Shown: positions 40,864 to 51,592 of the stretch, one piece after another
Numbering within the stretch: position 1 is the first letter of the stretch
How the letters are laid out: each line of letters begins with the position of its first letter
Assembly (NCBI RefSeq): GCF_008831235.1
Contig: NZ_WBKF01000001.1
Location: 738,519 to 802,518 of the forward strand
Length of the DNA stretch: 64,000 nucleotides
Direction of reading: 5' to 3'
Source: Pseudoclavibacter sp. CFCC 11306
GTDB taxonomy: Bacteria; Actinomycetota; Actinomycetes; Actinomycetales; Microbacteriaceae
Translations under genes and position numbers: made by a program
The notes under the pieces: generated by a model
Seen by the model: the letters and a program-made list of their open reading frames with translations, nothing else
What the model was told of the DNA's origin: nothing
Database searches by the model: none

Positions 40864-40906
40864 TTCGTCTCTCAACTCGAACGGCCCCATTGCCGCCAGA
40901 GACGAA
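40864..40906. repeat. Inverted repeat upstream of acs
   Basis: TTCGTCTCT (40864-40872) and AGAGACGAA (40898-40906) are exact 9-base inverted arms, separated by 25 bases and 51-93 bases before the acs start. They could form a leader hairpin or a two-half-site operator. The rest of the 239-base gap to dinB shows nothing else recognisable. Confidence 0.45.
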
Positions 40907-41052
40907 TCCGGTTCGCGACACCACACCGTGATGGGTAGCTGTCAGACTAACGCAGCGCCCCGAGCGCACCACACGTGAGAACGGTGTTGCCGCGAGAAGA
41001 AATGCATTCCTGCACGCCTGGCGAAGAACCGAGGTTCTGCCGACCGGCTCGC

Positions 41053-42306
41053 TCAGTGATCGGCTGTCGGCCCGTCACGACGCATCAGGCGAGCCGGACG
41101 CACCGCGCCGGGGCCGAACCGGTCGACCACGGCGTCTACCGCCTGATCGGTGACACGCCACTGGTCGTCGTCGCTCCACAACGCGGTCTCGGCGCCGTCG
41201 GCTCCGACCGGCGCCAGCTGTTCGAGCCGCACGCCGATCAGTCGAATGGCGCTGTTGGCCATGCCAGACGCGTCGAAGAGATGCCAGGCGGTCTCGAACA
41301 CCGTGCGACCGGTCTGCGTGGGCTCGCGCAGCGTCTGCGAGCGGGTCACCGTATGAAACGCGGCATCACGCACCTTGATCGCCACGGTGCGCGCCACGGT
41401 GTGATGCCTGCGCGCTCGGGCGCAGGTGCGTTCGGCCAGATCGAGCACGGCTGACCGCAGCCGGTCGCGGCCCTCGTTCGTCGCCGCGTCGATGTCGTCG
41501 TCGAAGGTGCGTTCGTGCCCGATCGACTTCTCGACTCGGCCGGGACTGACCGGTCGCCCGTCTCGACCGTGGGCGAGCTCGCGCAGACGCGTGCCTTGGG
41601 CGACGCCGACCGCGCGCAGGAGCACCTGTTCGGGGGCCTGCGCCAGATCGGAGACCGTCATCAGCCCGAGACGCTGCAGCTTCTCGGCGGTGCGACCGCC
41701 CACTCCGGGCAGCGCGCCGACCTCGAGCGGTGCGAGAAAGGCCAGCGTCTGGCCTGCAGGCACGATGAGCATGCCGTCGGGCTTCGCCATGCCAGAGGCG
41801 AGCTTCGCGACGAACTTCGCGGTGGCGACGCCGACCGAACAGTGCAGCCCGGTGGCCGCGAACACTTCGCGGCGAATGCGCTCGGCGATCTGGCCGGCCG
41901 ATCCGAACAGCCGCTGAGCACCTCGCACATCGAGATAGGCCTCGTCGACGCTGACCTGCTCGACCAACGGGGTGAAGCGCTGCAGCACCTGCATGACCGT
42001 GGCCGACGCGGTGCGGTACCTCTCGAAGTGGGGTTCGATCAGCACGGCGCGTGGGCAGAGCTGTCGGGCACGGGCCAGCGGCATCGCCGAGTGGATGCCA
42101 TAGCGGCGGGCCTCGTAGGTCGCCGTCGTGATGATGGATCGCGGCCCATCGTGGGCGACGATCACCGGAAGGCCGTGCAGATCGGGCCGTTCGAGCAGTT
42201 CGACGCTCGCGAAGAAGGCGTCCATGTCGATGTGCAGAATGTGTGCGGTGCCGTCGTCGACCGACGCGTCTGAGACGCGACGGTGCGAGCCGTCCTGTCT
42301 GCTCAC
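41053..42306 (-). CDS. dinB: DNA polymerase IV
   Basis: A 417-residue Y-family translesion polymerase. The catalytic acids are in HIDMDAFFASVE and VSVDEAYLDV. The palm-domain motifs (GVATAKFVAKLASGMAKPDG) and helix-hairpin-helix GVGGRTAEKLQRLG are present, followed by the little-finger domain. GTG 42306 is the assigned start. It is downstream of coaD and has no SOS box that I could identify. Confidence 0.95.
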   Translation of the reverse strand: MSRQDGSHRRVSDASVDDGTAHILHIDMDAFFASVELLERPDLHGLPVIVAHDGPRSIITTATYEARRYGIHSAMPLARARQLCPRAVLIEPHFERYRTASATVMQVLQRFTPLVEQVSVDEAYLDVRGAQRLFGSAGQIAERIRREVFAATGLHCSVGVATAKFVAKLASGMAKPDGMLIVPAGQTLAFLAPLEVGALPGVGGRTAEKLQRLGLMTVSDLAQAPEQVLLRAVGVAQGTRLRELAHGRDGRPVSPGRVEKSIGHERTFDDDIDAATNEGRDRLRSAVLDLAERTCARARRHHTVARTVAIKVRDAAFHTVTRSQTLREPTQTGRTVFETAWHLFDASGMANSAIRLIGVRLEQLAPVGADGAETALWSDDDQWRVTDQAVDAVVDRFGPGAVRPARLMRRDGPTADH

Positions 42307-42373
42307 CGACGGCCTTGGTCAGGCAGACTCGTTGGGCTGGGCCGATGATCTCTGCGAGCGCTCTCGAAACGGC

Positions 42374-42865
42374 TCACTGCTGCCTCGAATGCTCGCGATA
42401 GTGGCGCGCGACCGGCTCGGGCACGTACGGAGAGACGTCACCGCCGAAGTCGGCGAGTGTGCGCACCAACGAGCTCGAGACGTGCGAGTGCTCGGGCTCG
42501 GGCAGCAGAAAGACCGTCTCGACCGCACCGAGGTTGCGGTTCACGATGGCCATCGGCGTCTCGTAGCTGACGTCGAGGTCGCCGCGAATGCCCTTGACCA
42601 GAACATTGGCCTGCTGCTGATGGCAGTATTCGACGAGCAGCCCTTCAGAGAGGGTGTCGACCCGTACCTGCGTCAGGCCGGCATCGTCGAGTGCGGCGCG
42701 CAGAAACTCGACACGCTGACGCAATGAGAAAGCGGGGGTCTTCTTCGGGTTGTGCACCACGAGCGCGATGACATCGTCGAAGATGCGCGCTGCCTTCGCG
42801 AACACGTCAAGGTGGCCGAGGGTCACCGGATCGAACGAGCCCGGGCATACAGCAGTCGAAGTCAT
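42374..42865 (-). CDS. coaD: Phosphopantetheine adenylyltransferase
   Basis: A 163-residue coenzyme A biosynthesis enzyme. The nucleotidyltransferase motif [13 protein letters not shown] lies at the N-terminus and [15 protein letters not shown] near the C-terminus. ATG 42865 was chosen because it is the only start giving the family length. It is separated from recG by 145 bases and lies on the same strand, whereas rsmD, its usual upstream partner, is on the other strand. Confidence 0.97.
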   Translation of the reverse strand: MTSTAVCPGSFDPVTLGHLDVFAKAARIFDDVIALVVHNPKKTPAFSLRQRVEFLRAALDDAGLTQVRVDTLSEGLLVEYCHQQQANVLVKGIRGDLDVSYETPMAIVNRNLGAVETVFLLPEPEHSHVSSSLVRTLADFGGDVSPYVPEPVARHYREHSRQQ

Positions 42866-43010
42866 GGCAACAGCGTACGCTGCACCACCGACACATACGG
42901 TCTTGGTGTCGGCCCCGGCGCCCTGGCCCCCGCTCAGGCTCGTGGCACGACCGTCTGCAAGCCGATCGCGCCGCCACGAGACAGGCCGCGAGGCAAGGCA
43001 CGACGCTCTG

Positions 43011-45257
43011 TTACGAAGCACTCAGGTAGTGCTCGTCGGTCTCGGCGACCGCAGCGCGGATCGCGCGTTCGAGCGCCTCGGGCAGCGGCTCGCCGGTCTG
43101 CAGCTGCTCGTGAGCGGCCTGGCGTGCCTGCTCGATGATCTTGGCGTCGCGAGTGACCTGCAGTGCGCGCAGCTGCGAGCGAGAGCCAGACTGTGTGGCG
43201 CCCAGCACGTCGCCTTCTCGTCGCAGACTGAGGTCGAGCTCGGCGAGCTCGAACCCGTCTGTCGTGTTCGCGACCGCATCGATGCGCGCCCGCGTCGGTG
43301 TGCCCTCGGCGGCCGTCGTGACGAAGAGCGCCAATGACGGATGCTCGCCTCGGCCGACACGGCCACGCAGCTGGTGCAGCTGGGCCACGCCGAAGCGGTC
43401 GGCGTCGAAGACGACCATCGCGCTGGCGTTCGGCACGTTCACGCCGACTTCGATCACCGTCGTGGCCACCAGCACGTCGAGGCGACGCTCGACGTAGTCG
43501 CGCATGACCTGTTCGCGTTCTTCGACCTTCATTCGGCCGTGCAGCGCGGCGACGCGCAGGTGCCTGGTCGCCGGGTGCTCCGCCAGCACGTGCAGCACGC
43601 GATCGACGCTCCAGCGCGGGGTCGGAGCCTGGGACGCCCCGACCGCGGTGCTGGATGCCCCGACTGCCTCCGCCGCACCGGATTCGGCGTCGTCGATGAG
43701 GGGCGCGACGATGTAGCCCTGTCTGCCCTTTTCGACTTCTTCGGCCAGACGCTGCCAGACGCGCTCGATCCAGGCCGGCTTCTCGGCGAGCGGCACGACG
43801 AAGCTGGCCACCGGGCGGCGCCCGGCCGGCAGCTCGTGCAGCGACGAGATGTCGAGGTCGCCGAAGACGGTCATGGCGACCGTGCGCGGAATCGGCGTGG
43901 CAGTGAGCATCAGCACATGTGGATGATGCACGCCCTTGGCCTTCAACGCCTCGCGCTGCTCGACGCCGAAGCGATGCTGCTCGTCGACGACGACCAGCGC
44001 GAGATTCTCGAACTGCGTGGTGTCGCTCAGCAGCGCGTGCGTGCCGACGATCAGTCGTGAGCGGCCAGAGGCCACTGCCAGAGCCACATGACGACGTTGG
44101 GCCGTGGGCAGACTGCCGGTGATCAGCTGCGGCATCAGTCGCTGCCAGAGCTCATGCCCGAGCATGCCGTGCAGGCTCGCCAGATGCTGAGTGGCGAGCA
44201 CTTCGGTGGGCGCGATGAGCACCGCCTGCCCGGCGCCGTCAGCCGCCTGCAGCATGGCCCGCAGTGCGACGAGGGTCTTGCCCGAGCCCACCTCGCCCTG
44301 CAGCAGCCGATTCATGGGCGATCCCTGTGACAGCTCTGCGCTGATGGTCTCGCCGACGGCCCGCTGACCGGCGGTGAGATCGAACGGCAGGCGGCGGTCG
44401 AGCTCGTCGAGCATGCCGCCCGGCACGTGCGGAAACGTCTCGGCATGCTGTGCTTCGAGCTCGGCGCGCTGACGCAGCAGTGCGGTCTGCAGCACATAGG
44501 CCTCTTCGAAGCGCGCTGAGCGCAGCCCGACGCGCAGCTGCGCATCGTCTTTCGGTCGGTGCACCGCTTCGAATGCGGCGCGTCGGTCGAGCAGACGATG
44601 TCGGCGCCGCACGGCCTCGGGCAGCAGCTCGGGCAGATCTGCGAGACCGTCGAGCACGATGCCGATGCTGTTCGCGGTCTTCCAGCTGGGCAGGGTCGAC
44701 GTGGCGGGATAGATCGGCAGCGGCTGACGTGCCCACGCGTCGGCCTGGTCGTCGGCGGCTTCGTCGACGACTGGTGCGTCTGAGGCGTCTTCGACGTCGC
44801 GATCAGCCGTGCCCCGCCGGCGATCCTTGCCATCGGCCGGTTCGGCGGCGAACAGCTCGTAGTCGGGGTGCGCGAGCTGCAGTGACCCGCGGTATTCTCC
44901 GATGCGCCCGGAGAACACGCCGCGCGCACCGGGCTGCAGCTCGGCGGCGCGCCATGGCTGGTTGAAGAAGGTCAGGGTGAGATAGCCCTGACCGTCGGTG
45001 ATTCGCGCCTCAGTGATCTTGCCGTGGCGTGCCCGCATCTCACGTTCGCGCGTTTCGACCACCTCGGCCACGATGGTGACCTGCTCGCTGGGGTGCAGAA
45101 ACCGAATCGGGGTGAGCTCTCCGCGATGCGCATACCGACGCGGAAAGAGGCTCAGCAGATCGCCGACGGTGCGCACCTCGTATGCACGCGTGAGTGCTCG
45201 CGCGGTCTTCGCGCCGAGTACCCGCTCAAGCGGGGTCTCGAGCGCATCTGCAGGCAT
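43011..45257 (-). CDS. recG: ATP-dependent DNA helicase RecG
   Basis: A 748-residue helicase that regresses stalled forks and resolves recombination intermediates. It has an N-terminal OB/wedge domain (about 50-140), with an acidic insert around 145-175 that is not conserved. Helicase motifs include GEVGSGKT, the DEQH box ([11 protein letters not shown]), TATPIPRT and QLRGRVGRG. It is divergent from rsmD with 50 bases between start codons. Confidence 0.97.
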   Translation of the reverse strand: MPADALETPLERVLGAKTARALTRAYEVRTVGDLLSLFPRRYAHRGELTPIRFLHPSEQVTIVAEVVETREREMRARHGKITEARITDGQGYLTLTFFNQPWRAAELQPGARGVFSGRIGEYRGSLQLAHPDYELFAAEPADGKDRRRGTADRDVEDASDAPVVDEAADDQADAWARQPLPIYPATSTLPSWKTANSIGIVLDGLADLPELLPEAVRRRHRLLDRRAAFEAVHRPKDDAQLRVGLRSARFEEAYVLQTALLRQRAELEAQHAETFPHVPGGMLDELDRRLPFDLTAGQRAVGETISAELSQGSPMNRLLQGEVGSGKTLVALRAMLQAADGAGQAVLIAPTEVLATQHLASLHGMLGHELWQRLMPQLITGSLPTAQRRHVALAVASGRSRLIVGTHALLSDTTQFENLALVVVDEQHRFGVEQREALKAKGVHHPHVLMLTATPIPRTVAMTVFGDLDISSLHELPAGRRPVASFVVPLAEKPAWIERVWQRLAEEVEKGRQGYIVAPLIDDAESGAAEAVGASSTAVGASQAPTPRWSVDRVLHVLAEHPATRHLRVAALHGRMKVEEREQVMRDYVERRLDVLVATTVIEVGVNVPNASAMVVFDADRFGVAQLHQLRGRVGRGEHPSLALFVTTAAEGTPTRARIDAVANTTDGFELAELDLSLRREGDVLGATQSGSRSQLRALQVTRDAKIIEQARQAAHEQLQTGEPLPEALERAIRAAVAETDEHYLSAS

Positions 45258-45307
45258 GCTCTCAGTGTAGAGGCACGCTGTGACACTCGCCGTGGCACAA
45301 TGACCGC

Positions 45308-45898
45308 ATGACTCGTCTGATCGCCGGCGTCGCCGGAGGCCTCTCTCTCGCGACTCCGGATTCGCGCACCCGCCCCACCACAGGTCGTACCAGAGAGGCG
45401 CTCTTCTCGCGTCTCGACGCGAGGCTCGATTTCACCGACCTGCGCGTGCTCGACCTCTACGCCGGGTCTGCGGCGCTGGGCCTCGAAGCGATCTCACGCG
45501 GAGCCGAAGAGCTCGTCGTCGTCGAGGCGGGCCGCACCGCCGCATCCGTCGCCCGCCGCAACGCACAGACAGTCGGCGACGCGCTCGACCAGGCCTCGGC
45601 GCGACCGGCCCGCATCACCGTGGTCGAGCAGCGAGTGCAGAGCTGGCTGTCAGGTGCACCGGCCGCACACTTCGATCTCGTCTTCGTAGACCCGCCCTAC
45701 GACGTCAGCACCGCCGCGCTCGAGACGCTGCTCGTCGACCTGCTGCCGGCGCTCTCGCCGCTGGCCGACGTCGTGGTCGAACGCAGCTCGCGAACGCCCG
45801 ATCTGCGCTGGCCTGCCGGGTATGTCGGGCAGCCGCCACGCCGCTATGGCGAGACGGTGCTGTGGTTCGGCGAGTCCGAGGATGCACGGGTAGGCTGA
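45308..45898 (+). CDS. rsmD: 16S rRNA (guanine-966 N2)-methyltransferase
   Basis: A 196-residue Rossmann-fold methyltransferase. The SAM-binding motif is DLYAGSAALGLEA and the catalytic motif is VFVDPPYD, both diagnostic. The N-terminus (TRLIAGVAGG, RPTTGRTREALFSRL) is standard. It is followed four bases later by the DUF3515 gene. Confidence 0.96.
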   Translation: MTRLIAGVAGGLSLATPDSRTRPTTGRTREALFSRLDARLDFTDLRVLDLYAGSAALGLEAISRGAEELVVVEAGRTAASVARRNAQTVGDALDQASARPARITVVEQRVQSWLSGAPAAHFDLVFVDPPYDVSTAALETLLVDLLPALSPLADVVVERSSRTPDLRWPAGYVGQPPRRYGETVLWFGESEDARVG

Positions 45899-45902
45899 CA
45901 GG

Positions 45903-46448
45903 GTGTCTGCCCGTCGAGAGAACCCGTCCGTTGCCGCTTGCGAACGTTCAGCCGTGCGCGGCGCACCGACAGTGACCGACGCTCGCTCTCGTCGTCGGCG
46001 CTTGATGACTGCGCTGGCGTCGATCGGCGCAGTCGCTGCGCTCGCGCCCGCGCTGAGCGGATGCACCGGTACCGTTCCGATGGAGCCTGCGCCCAAAGCC
46101 GATGACCCGGCATGCGCAGAGATCATCGTTCGTCTGCCTCCAACGCTGGGCGAGCAGCAGAAGCGCCGCACCAATGCGCAGGCGACCGGGGCTTGGGGCA
46201 AGCCGGCGACGATTCTGCTGACCTGCGGGGTCGTCGAGCCAGAGGTCAGCAGCCAGAGCTGTGTGACCGTGAACGACGTCGACTGGCTCGTCGACGACAC
46301 AGACGACCCGACCTACCGGTTCACCACCTATGGCCGCAGCCCGGCCACTGAACTGGTCATCGACTCGACTGCGGTGTCAGGCAACAGCGTGCTCGCCGAA
46401 ATCTCGCCGGCGGTGCAGCGCATTCCTGCGACGAAGCGCTGCCACTGA
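45903..46448 (+). CDS. DUF3515 family putative lipoprotein
   Basis: A 181-residue protein with a basic N-terminus, a hydrophobic segment and the lipobox-like PALSGC (about residues 49-54), then an extracytoplasmic domain with a few conserved Cys residues that matches DUF3515. The family is actinobacterial and is often encoded next to ddl, as here. The GTG at 45903 is assigned but weak; an in-frame GTG about 23 codons later would give a more typical lipoprotein signal. Its function is unknown. Confidence 0.8.
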   Translation: MSARRENPSVAACERSAVRGAPTVTDARSRRRRLMTALASIGAVAALAPALSGCTGTVPMEPAPKADDPACAEIIVRLPPTLGEQQKRRTNAQATGAWGKPATILLTCGVVEPEVSSQSCVTVNDVDWLVDDTDDPTYRFTTYGRSPATELVIDSTAVSGNSVLAEISPAVQRIPATKRCH

Positions 46449-46452
46449 GGTC

Positions 46453-47553
46453 TCAGCGCAGCGGCTCGTGTTCGAGCGCCTGATCGATGAGATCGGTGAT
46501 CAGATCTCCGTAATCGAGGCCAGATGCGTGCCACAGCTGGGGGAACATCGAGATCGGAGTGAACCCCGGGATGGTGTTCACCTCGTTGACCACGACCCCG
46601 TCAGAGGTCAGGAACACGTCGACACGACACAGACCATGGCAGTCCAGAGCCTCGAACGCCGCTTTGGCGACTCGACGCAGCTCGGCGAGCTCGGCGTCGG
46701 TGACGTCTGCCGGGCACACCGTACGTGCCGGGCTGTCGGCCAGGTACTTGGCCTCGAAGTCGTAGAACCCCTCGCCTGAGACGACGATCTCGCCGGCCAC
46801 CGCGCTGACGCGGGTGCCGGAGCCGTGCAGTGAGCCCAGCACGCCCAGTTCGATCTCGCGACCGGTGACCCCTGCTTCGATCAGCGCTTTGTCGTCTTCG
46901 GCGAACGCGATCTCAAGCGCCGCATCCAGCTCGGTGTCGCTGGTCACCTTCGAGACGCCGACGCTCGAGCCCGCACGGGCAGGCTTGACGAAGAGCGGCA
47001 GGCCGAGCCCGGCCGCTCGACCGTGCACCTCGGCAGGTGCGACGCGAAATTCGTCGGGGCGCACTGTCACGTAGCGGCCGACGTCGATGCCGGCGGCCTC
47101 GAGCACGATCTTCGTGTACTCCTTGTCTGTGCCGACGGCAGATGCGAGCACCCCCGACCCGACATAGGGCAGATCGGCCATCGCGAGCAGCCCCTGAATC
47201 GTGCCGTCTTCGCCGAACGGGCCATGCAGCAGCGGCAGCACCACATCGATCTCGCCGAGGTCGGTGACGGTGCCGTCATGGGCGATGGCACGCAGATGGT
47301 GATCCTCTGTGCCGCTGGGCCAGATCACGGTCGTGTCAGAAGGGGCCAGTTCGGGCAGCCGGCCGTCGACGAGCTGAAAACGCTCGGCGTCGTCGGACTG
47401 CAGCACGAAACGCCCTGAGGCAGTGATGCCCACCGGCACCACGTCGAAGCGCTCGCGGTCGATCGCACCGAGCACGCCGCCTGCCGTCGCGACGCTGATC
47501 GCATGTTCGCTCGAGCGACCGCCGAACACGACCGCGACTCTCTGCTTCGTCAT
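46453..47553 (-). CDS. ddl: D-alanine--D-alanine ligase
   Basis: A 366-residue ATP-grasp enzyme that makes the D-Ala-D-Ala dipeptide for peptidoglycan. It has FGGRSSEHAISV at the N-terminus, LLHGPFGEDGTIQG, FVKPARAGSSVGVSKV, and the C-terminal VNEVNTIPGFTPISMFP with metal-binding residues. The ATG overlaps the gpsA stop (ATGA), so it is the last gene of the leuCD-plsC-gpsA-ddl operon. Confidence 0.97.
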   Translation of the reverse strand: MTKQRVAVVFGGRSSEHAISVATAGGVLGAIDRERFDVVPVGITASGRFVLQSDDAERFQLVDGRLPELAPSDTTVIWPSGTEDHHLRAIAHDGTVTDLGEIDVVLPLLHGPFGEDGTIQGLLAMADLPYVGSGVLASAVGTDKEYTKIVLEAAGIDVGRYVTVRPDEFRVAPAEVHGRAAGLGLPLFVKPARAGSSVGVSKVTSDTELDAALEIAFAEDDKALIEAGVTGREIELGVLGSLHGSGTRVSAVAGEIVVSGEGFYDFEAKYLADSPARTVCPADVTDAELAELRRVAKAAFEALDCHGLCRVDVFLTSDGVVVNEVNTIPGFTPISMFPQLWHASGLDYGDLITDLIDQALEHEPLR

Positions 47554-48578
47554 CGGATCTTGTCTCCTCCGGCCGTGGCATCGGCCAGGGCCTCTTCGTT
47601 GCGGGGTGTGATGTGCACGGTGAGGTCGGCCGGGTTCATGCGCCCGTCGAGCACCTGGGCCACTTGGCTGACGATCGGCATCTCGACGCCGTGCTCACGG
47701 GCCAGATCGAGCACGGGCCGCACAGATCCGATGCCTTCGGCCGTCTGCTGCATGCGATGCACGACTTCGTCGAGCGGATGCCCTTGGCCGAGCAGACGCC
47801 CGGCGGTGTGGTTGCGTGACAGCGGCGACTCGCAGGTGGCGATCAGATCGCCGAGTCCGGCGAGCCCGACCAACGTCTCAGGTCGACCGCCGAAGGCCAC
47901 GGCGAACCGACTGATCTCTTCGAGCCCGCGGGTGATGATCGCGGCCTTCGTGTTCTCGCCGTACCCGACGCCCGCGACGATGCCGACGGCCAGCGCGATC
48001 AGGTTCTTCAGCACCCCGCCGTACTCCGTGCCGACCACATCGTCATTGGCGAATGCCGAGAAATACGGATTCGTGACGTGCTGCGCGACCCACTCCGCCA
48101 AGGCCAGATCGGTCGACGCCACGGCCGCGGCCGCCGGCTGCTCCGAGGCGATCTCACCGGCGATGTTGGGGCCGCTCAGCACGCCGAGCCGTGCGATGTC
48201 CCAGTCGATCTCGTTGACGAGCACCTCGCTCATCCGCAGCATGGTGCCGCGTTCCAGCCCTTTGATCAGGCTGACCAGCACGGCGTCACTGGGCAGGTGC
48301 TCTCCGACCGCCGAGAGGCTCGCCCGCAGCTGCTGCGAGGGCACTGAGAGAAAGACCAGGGCGCTTCGTGACAGTGCGGCAGACGGATCAGTCGTCGCGT
48401 GCAGCGTCTCGGGCAGCGTCACATCGGGAAGGTACTGCTCGTTGCGGTGCTGCTCGTTGATCTGCGCAGCGACCTCGTTGCGCCGGGCGAGCACTGTGGT
48501 CTCGCAGCCCGCGTCAGCGAGCACCTTCGCGAAAGTGGTGCCCCAGGAACCGGCGCCGACGACCGCTGCGCGGATCAC
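47550..48578 (-). CDS. gpsA: Glycerol-3-phosphate dehydrogenase [NAD(P)+]
   Basis: A 342-residue enzyme that makes glycerol-3-phosphate for phospholipids. The N-terminal dinucleotide motif is VVGAGSWGTTFA. Substrate-site motifs include LSGPNIAGEIA, the Lys in GGVLKNLIALAVG, and LAGLGDLIATC. The GTG start overlaps the plsC stop by four bases, and its own stop overlaps the ddl start. Confidence 0.96.
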   Translation of the reverse strand: MIRAAVVGAGSWGTTFAKVLADAGCETTVLARRNEVAAQINEQHRNEQYLPDVTLPETLHATTDPSAALSRSALVFLSVPSQQLRASLSAVGEHLPSDAVLVSLIKGLERGTMLRMSEVLVNEIDWDIARLGVLSGPNIAGEIASEQPAAAAVASTDLALAEWVAQHVTNPYFSAFANDDVVGTEYGGVLKNLIALAVGIVAGVGYGENTKAAIITRGLEEISRFAVAFGGRPETLVGLAGLGDLIATCESPLSRNHTAGRLLGQGHPLDEVVHRMQQTAEGIGSVRPVLDLAREHGVEMPIVSQVAQVLDGRMNPADLTVHITPRNEEALADATAGGDKIR

Positions 48579-49279
48579 TTGACGTCTCCGGCGGGCTCGA
48601 TCGGTTTGGGCCCACGCAGGGTCTCGACTTCGGCGGTGATCGCAGCCATGACATCCGCCGTCGCCTCGGCGAACTCGGCACCGGTGCGCAGGTTCGCGAA
48701 GCGCTCCGCGGGAATCGGTTCGCCGATCTGCACGGTGAAGTGTTTGCGGGGAAAGATGTGCAGCCCTTTGCCATACGGCGGCAGGATCTCTTGAGCGCCC
48801 CACTGCCCCACCGGCACGATCGGCACGTTCGCCTCTTGGGCCAGGCGCACCGCACCACTCTTGCCCTTCATCGGCCAGAGGTCGGGGTCACGCGTCAGCG
48901 TGCCCTCCGGGTAGATCTGCACGGTCTGTCCTTTCGCCAGCCACTTGGCCGCCGATTCGACCGACGCACCTCCGTGGCCGTGACGGTCGACGGGGATCTG
49001 ACCGGAGTCGCTCAGCACCCAGCCGACGATCGGCAGTTTGAACAGCGAGGCCTTCGCCATGAAATGCGGCATGCGACGCGCCTCCCAGACGAAGCGGATC
49101 ATCAGCAGCGGGTCGAGCTTGGTCACGTGGTTCGCAACGAGGATGTACGGCCCATCGGGCAGACGGTCGAGTCCGCGGAACTCACAGCGCGCAAGGATCT
49201 TCGACACCGGCACGATGATCAGCGCCACGACGTACGCGATCAGGGGGTACTCGGTCTTGCGCCGTCGTTTTCTCGTCAT
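48575..49279 (-). CDS. plsC: 1-acyl-sn-glycerol-3-phosphate acyltransferase
   Basis: A 234-residue membrane-associated acyltransferase. An N-terminal basic segment and hydrophobic helix are followed by the catalytic HX4D motif NHVTKLDP and the glycerol-phosphate-binding [10 protein letters not shown]. It makes phosphatidic acid, the substrate of CdsA. ATG 49279 overlaps the leuD stop and has GAGGTC upstream. It is flanked by gpsA, which supplies its precursor. Confidence 0.94.
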   Translation of the reverse strand: MTRKRRRKTEYPLIAYVVALIIVPVSKILARCEFRGLDRLPDGPYILVANHVTKLDPLLMIRFVWEARRMPHFMAKASLFKLPIVGWVLSDSGQIPVDRHGHGGASVESAAKWLAKGQTVQIYPEGTLTRDPDLWPMKGKSGAVRLAQEANVPIVPVGQWGAQEILPPYGKGLHIFPRKHFTVQIGEPIPAERFANLRTGAEFAEATADVMAAITAEVETLRGPKPIEPAGDVK

Positions 49280-49875
49280 GACCTCGCCGGTAGTGTCTTC
49301 GGGCGCCAAGCGGCGCGTTTGTCCTCGAAGCGGCTGATCGCCTCTTCGTCTCGCAGGGTCAACGAGATGTCGTCGAGACCTTCGAGCAGCCTCCATCGTA
49401 CGTCGTCGTCGATGCCGAACGAGAACTCCTCATCGCCGACGCGCAGCGTGCGGGCGACAAGGTCGACCGTCGCCTCAAGCCCTGGGTCTTCGTCGATCAG
49501 CGCCCAGACCCGTTCGGTGTCCGCCTCGCTGAGCACTCCGGCGACCAGCCCTTGTTTCCCTGCGTTGCCACGGAAGATGTCGCCGAATCGCGGTGAGAAG
49601 ACGGCGCGGAATCCATAGTCGTGCAGCGCCCAGACGGCATGTTCGCGCGACGAACCGGTGGCGAAGTCCGGGCCGGCGACCAGAATGCGCGCCGGTGCGA
49701 ACGCGGGGTCGTTCAGCATGAAGTCCGGGTTCTGCCGCCAGCGGTGGAACAGCGCGTCTTCGAAGCCGGTCTTGGTCACACGTTTCAGATAGACCGCAGG
49801 CAGAATCTGGTCGGTGTCGACGTTCGACAGCTTGAGCGGCGCGACGACGGCGGTCAGCGTGGTGAACTTCTCCAT
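49276..49875 (-). CDS. leuD: 3-isopropylmalate dehydratase, small subunit
   Basis: A 199-residue subunit of the leucine-pathway isomerase. Motifs [15 protein letters not shown] and [17 protein letters not shown] are diagnostic. It follows leuC by a single base and overlaps plsC by four. Confidence 0.97.
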   Translation of the reverse strand: MEKFTTLTAVVAPLKLSNVDTDQILPAVYLKRVTKTGFEDALFHRWRQNPDFMLNDPAFAPARILVAGPDFATGSSREHAVWALHDYGFRAVFSPRFGDIFRGNAGKQGLVAGVLSEADTERVWALIDEDPGLEATVDLVARTLRVGDEEFSFGIDDDVRWRLLEGLDDISLTLRDEEAISRFEDKRAAWRPKTLPARS

Positions 49876-49876
49876 G

Positions 49877-51430
49877 TCAGCGCACCTCCAACGGCAGCAG
49901 CCGGGTCTGTGGTTCAGGCATCGGTCGTGCGCTCTCCGGATGCTCGCCGAGCGGAGCGAAGTGCCTGCTGCGCCGCAGCTGCTCGTTCGAGATGCCCAGA
50001 TCGCTCGGTGACGACAGCGTGCCGCGAACAGCGGTGGCGGCGGCGACCAGAGGCGACACCAAATGAGTGCGCCCGCCCTTGCCCTGTCGGCCTTCGAAGT
50101 TGCGGTTCGACGTCGACGCCGCCCGCTGCCCGGGTGAGAGCTGGTCGGGGTTCATACCCAGACACATCGAGCAGCCTGCGAAGCGCCACTCGGCACCGAA
50201 CGATGTGAAGATGCGGTCGAGCCCCTCGGCCTCTGCCTGCATGCGCACTCGTGCCGATCCCGGCACGACCATCACGCGCAGCCCCTCGGCCTTGCGCCGT
50301 CCGTCCATCACCGAGGCGGCCTGTCTCAGGTCTTCGATTCGCCCGTTGGTGCATGAGCCGATGAACACAGTGTCGACCGCGATGTCGCGCATCGGGGTGC
50401 CGGCTTGGAGCCCCATGTACTCGATCGCACGGCGAGCTTCGCGCTGGTCGTTCTCGTCGTCGTAGGATGCCGGATCGGGCACCGATGACGACAGCGCCAC
50501 GCCCTGGCCGGGGTTCGTTCCCCACGTCACGAAGGGCTCGAGCGTGTCGACGTCGATGTCGACCTCACGGTCGAAGACGGCTTCGGGATCGCTGTGCAGC
50601 GTGCTCCAGTAGGCGACTGCGTCGTCCCACTCCTGCCCCTGAGGAGCGTGCGGGCGTCCTTTGACATAGGCGAAGGTGGTCTCGTCGGGAGCGACCATGC
50701 CGGCTCGGGCCCCGGCTTCGATCGACATGTTGCAGATCGTCATGCGACCCTCCATCGACAGCGCCCGGATGGCTGACCCGCGGTACTCGAGGATATAGCC
50801 CTGGCCTCCGCCGGTGCCGATCTTCGCGATGACGGCGAGGATGATGTCCTTGGGCGTCACTCCGGGCCGAAGCCTGCCTTCGACGTTGATCGCCATCGTC
50901 TTGAACCGCTTGAGCGGCAGCGTCTGCGTCGCCAGCACGTGCTCGACCTCGCTGGTGCCGATGCCCAGCCCGATGGCGCCGAACGCGCCATGCGTCGAGG
51001 TGTGCGAATCGCCACAGACCACGGTGATGCCGGGCATGGTGAGCCCGAGCTGTGGGCCGACGACGTGCACGATGCCCTGGTCGTCGTCGCCGAGCTGATG
51101 CAGTCGCACGCCGAACTCTTTGACGTTCTTGCGCAGCGTGTCGATCTGCACGCGACTGACCGGATCGGCGATCGGGCGGTCGATATCGATCGTCGGTGTG
51201 TTGTGGTCTTCGGTTGCGATGGTCAGATCAGGCCGACGCACAGGACGACCAGCCTGGCGCAGGCCGTCGAACGCCTGCGGACTCGTCACCTCGTGCAGCA
51301 GATGCAGGTCGATGTAGAGCAGGTCTGGTGCCCCGTTCTCACCCGCTGTGACGACGTGGGCGTCCCAGATCTTCTCGGCCAGTGTGCGAGGGCGAGATGC
51401 TGAGTGCTGTGTCTCTGACATGTTGGTCAT
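49877..51430 (-). CDS. leuC: 3-isopropylmalate dehydratase, large subunit
   Basis: A 517-residue [4Fe-4S] aconitase-family enzyme. Cluster ligands are the Cys in FIGSCTNGR and the two in [24 protein letters not shown] is also present. ATG 51430 was chosen because GGAGAAGAGT precedes it; an earlier start at 51442 and a later one at 51421 are in frame. It is the first gene of the leuCD-plsC-gpsA-ddl operon. No T-box or other leader was recognised in the 162 bases upstream. Confidence 0.97.
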   Translation of the reverse strand: MTNMSETQHSASRPRTLAEKIWDAHVVTAGENGAPDLLYIDLHLLHEVTSPQAFDGLRQAGRPVRRPDLTIATEDHNTPTIDIDRPIADPVSRVQIDTLRKNVKEFGVRLHQLGDDDQGIVHVVGPQLGLTMPGITVVCGDSHTSTHGAFGAIGLGIGTSEVEHVLATQTLPLKRFKTMAINVEGRLRPGVTPKDIILAVIAKIGTGGGQGYILEYRGSAIRALSMEGRMTICNMSIEAGARAGMVAPDETTFAYVKGRPHAPQGQEWDDAVAYWSTLHSDPEAVFDREVDIDVDTLEPFVTWGTNPGQGVALSSSVPDPASYDDENDQREARRAIEYMGLQAGTPMRDIAVDTVFIGSCTNGRIEDLRQAASVMDGRRKAEGLRVMVVPGSARVRMQAEAEGLDRIFTSFGAEWRFAGCSMCLGMNPDQLSPGQRAASTSNRNFEGRQGKGGRTHLVSPLVAAATAVRGTLSSPSDLGISNEQLRRSRHFAPLGEHPESARPMPEPQTRLLPLEVR

Positions 51431-51592
51431 ACTCTTCTCCATTCGGCTTCAGACCACGGTGAGACTCCGCGACGAGTGGATCTGTCAGAACTCGATCTCG
51501 TCGCGGCACCCAAGAAGAAGCCGCTGGAACTGCATGGCCGAGATTTTACCACGCAGGTCGGCGGCAGCCTGCGTCCGCCTGCGGGAGGAAGC

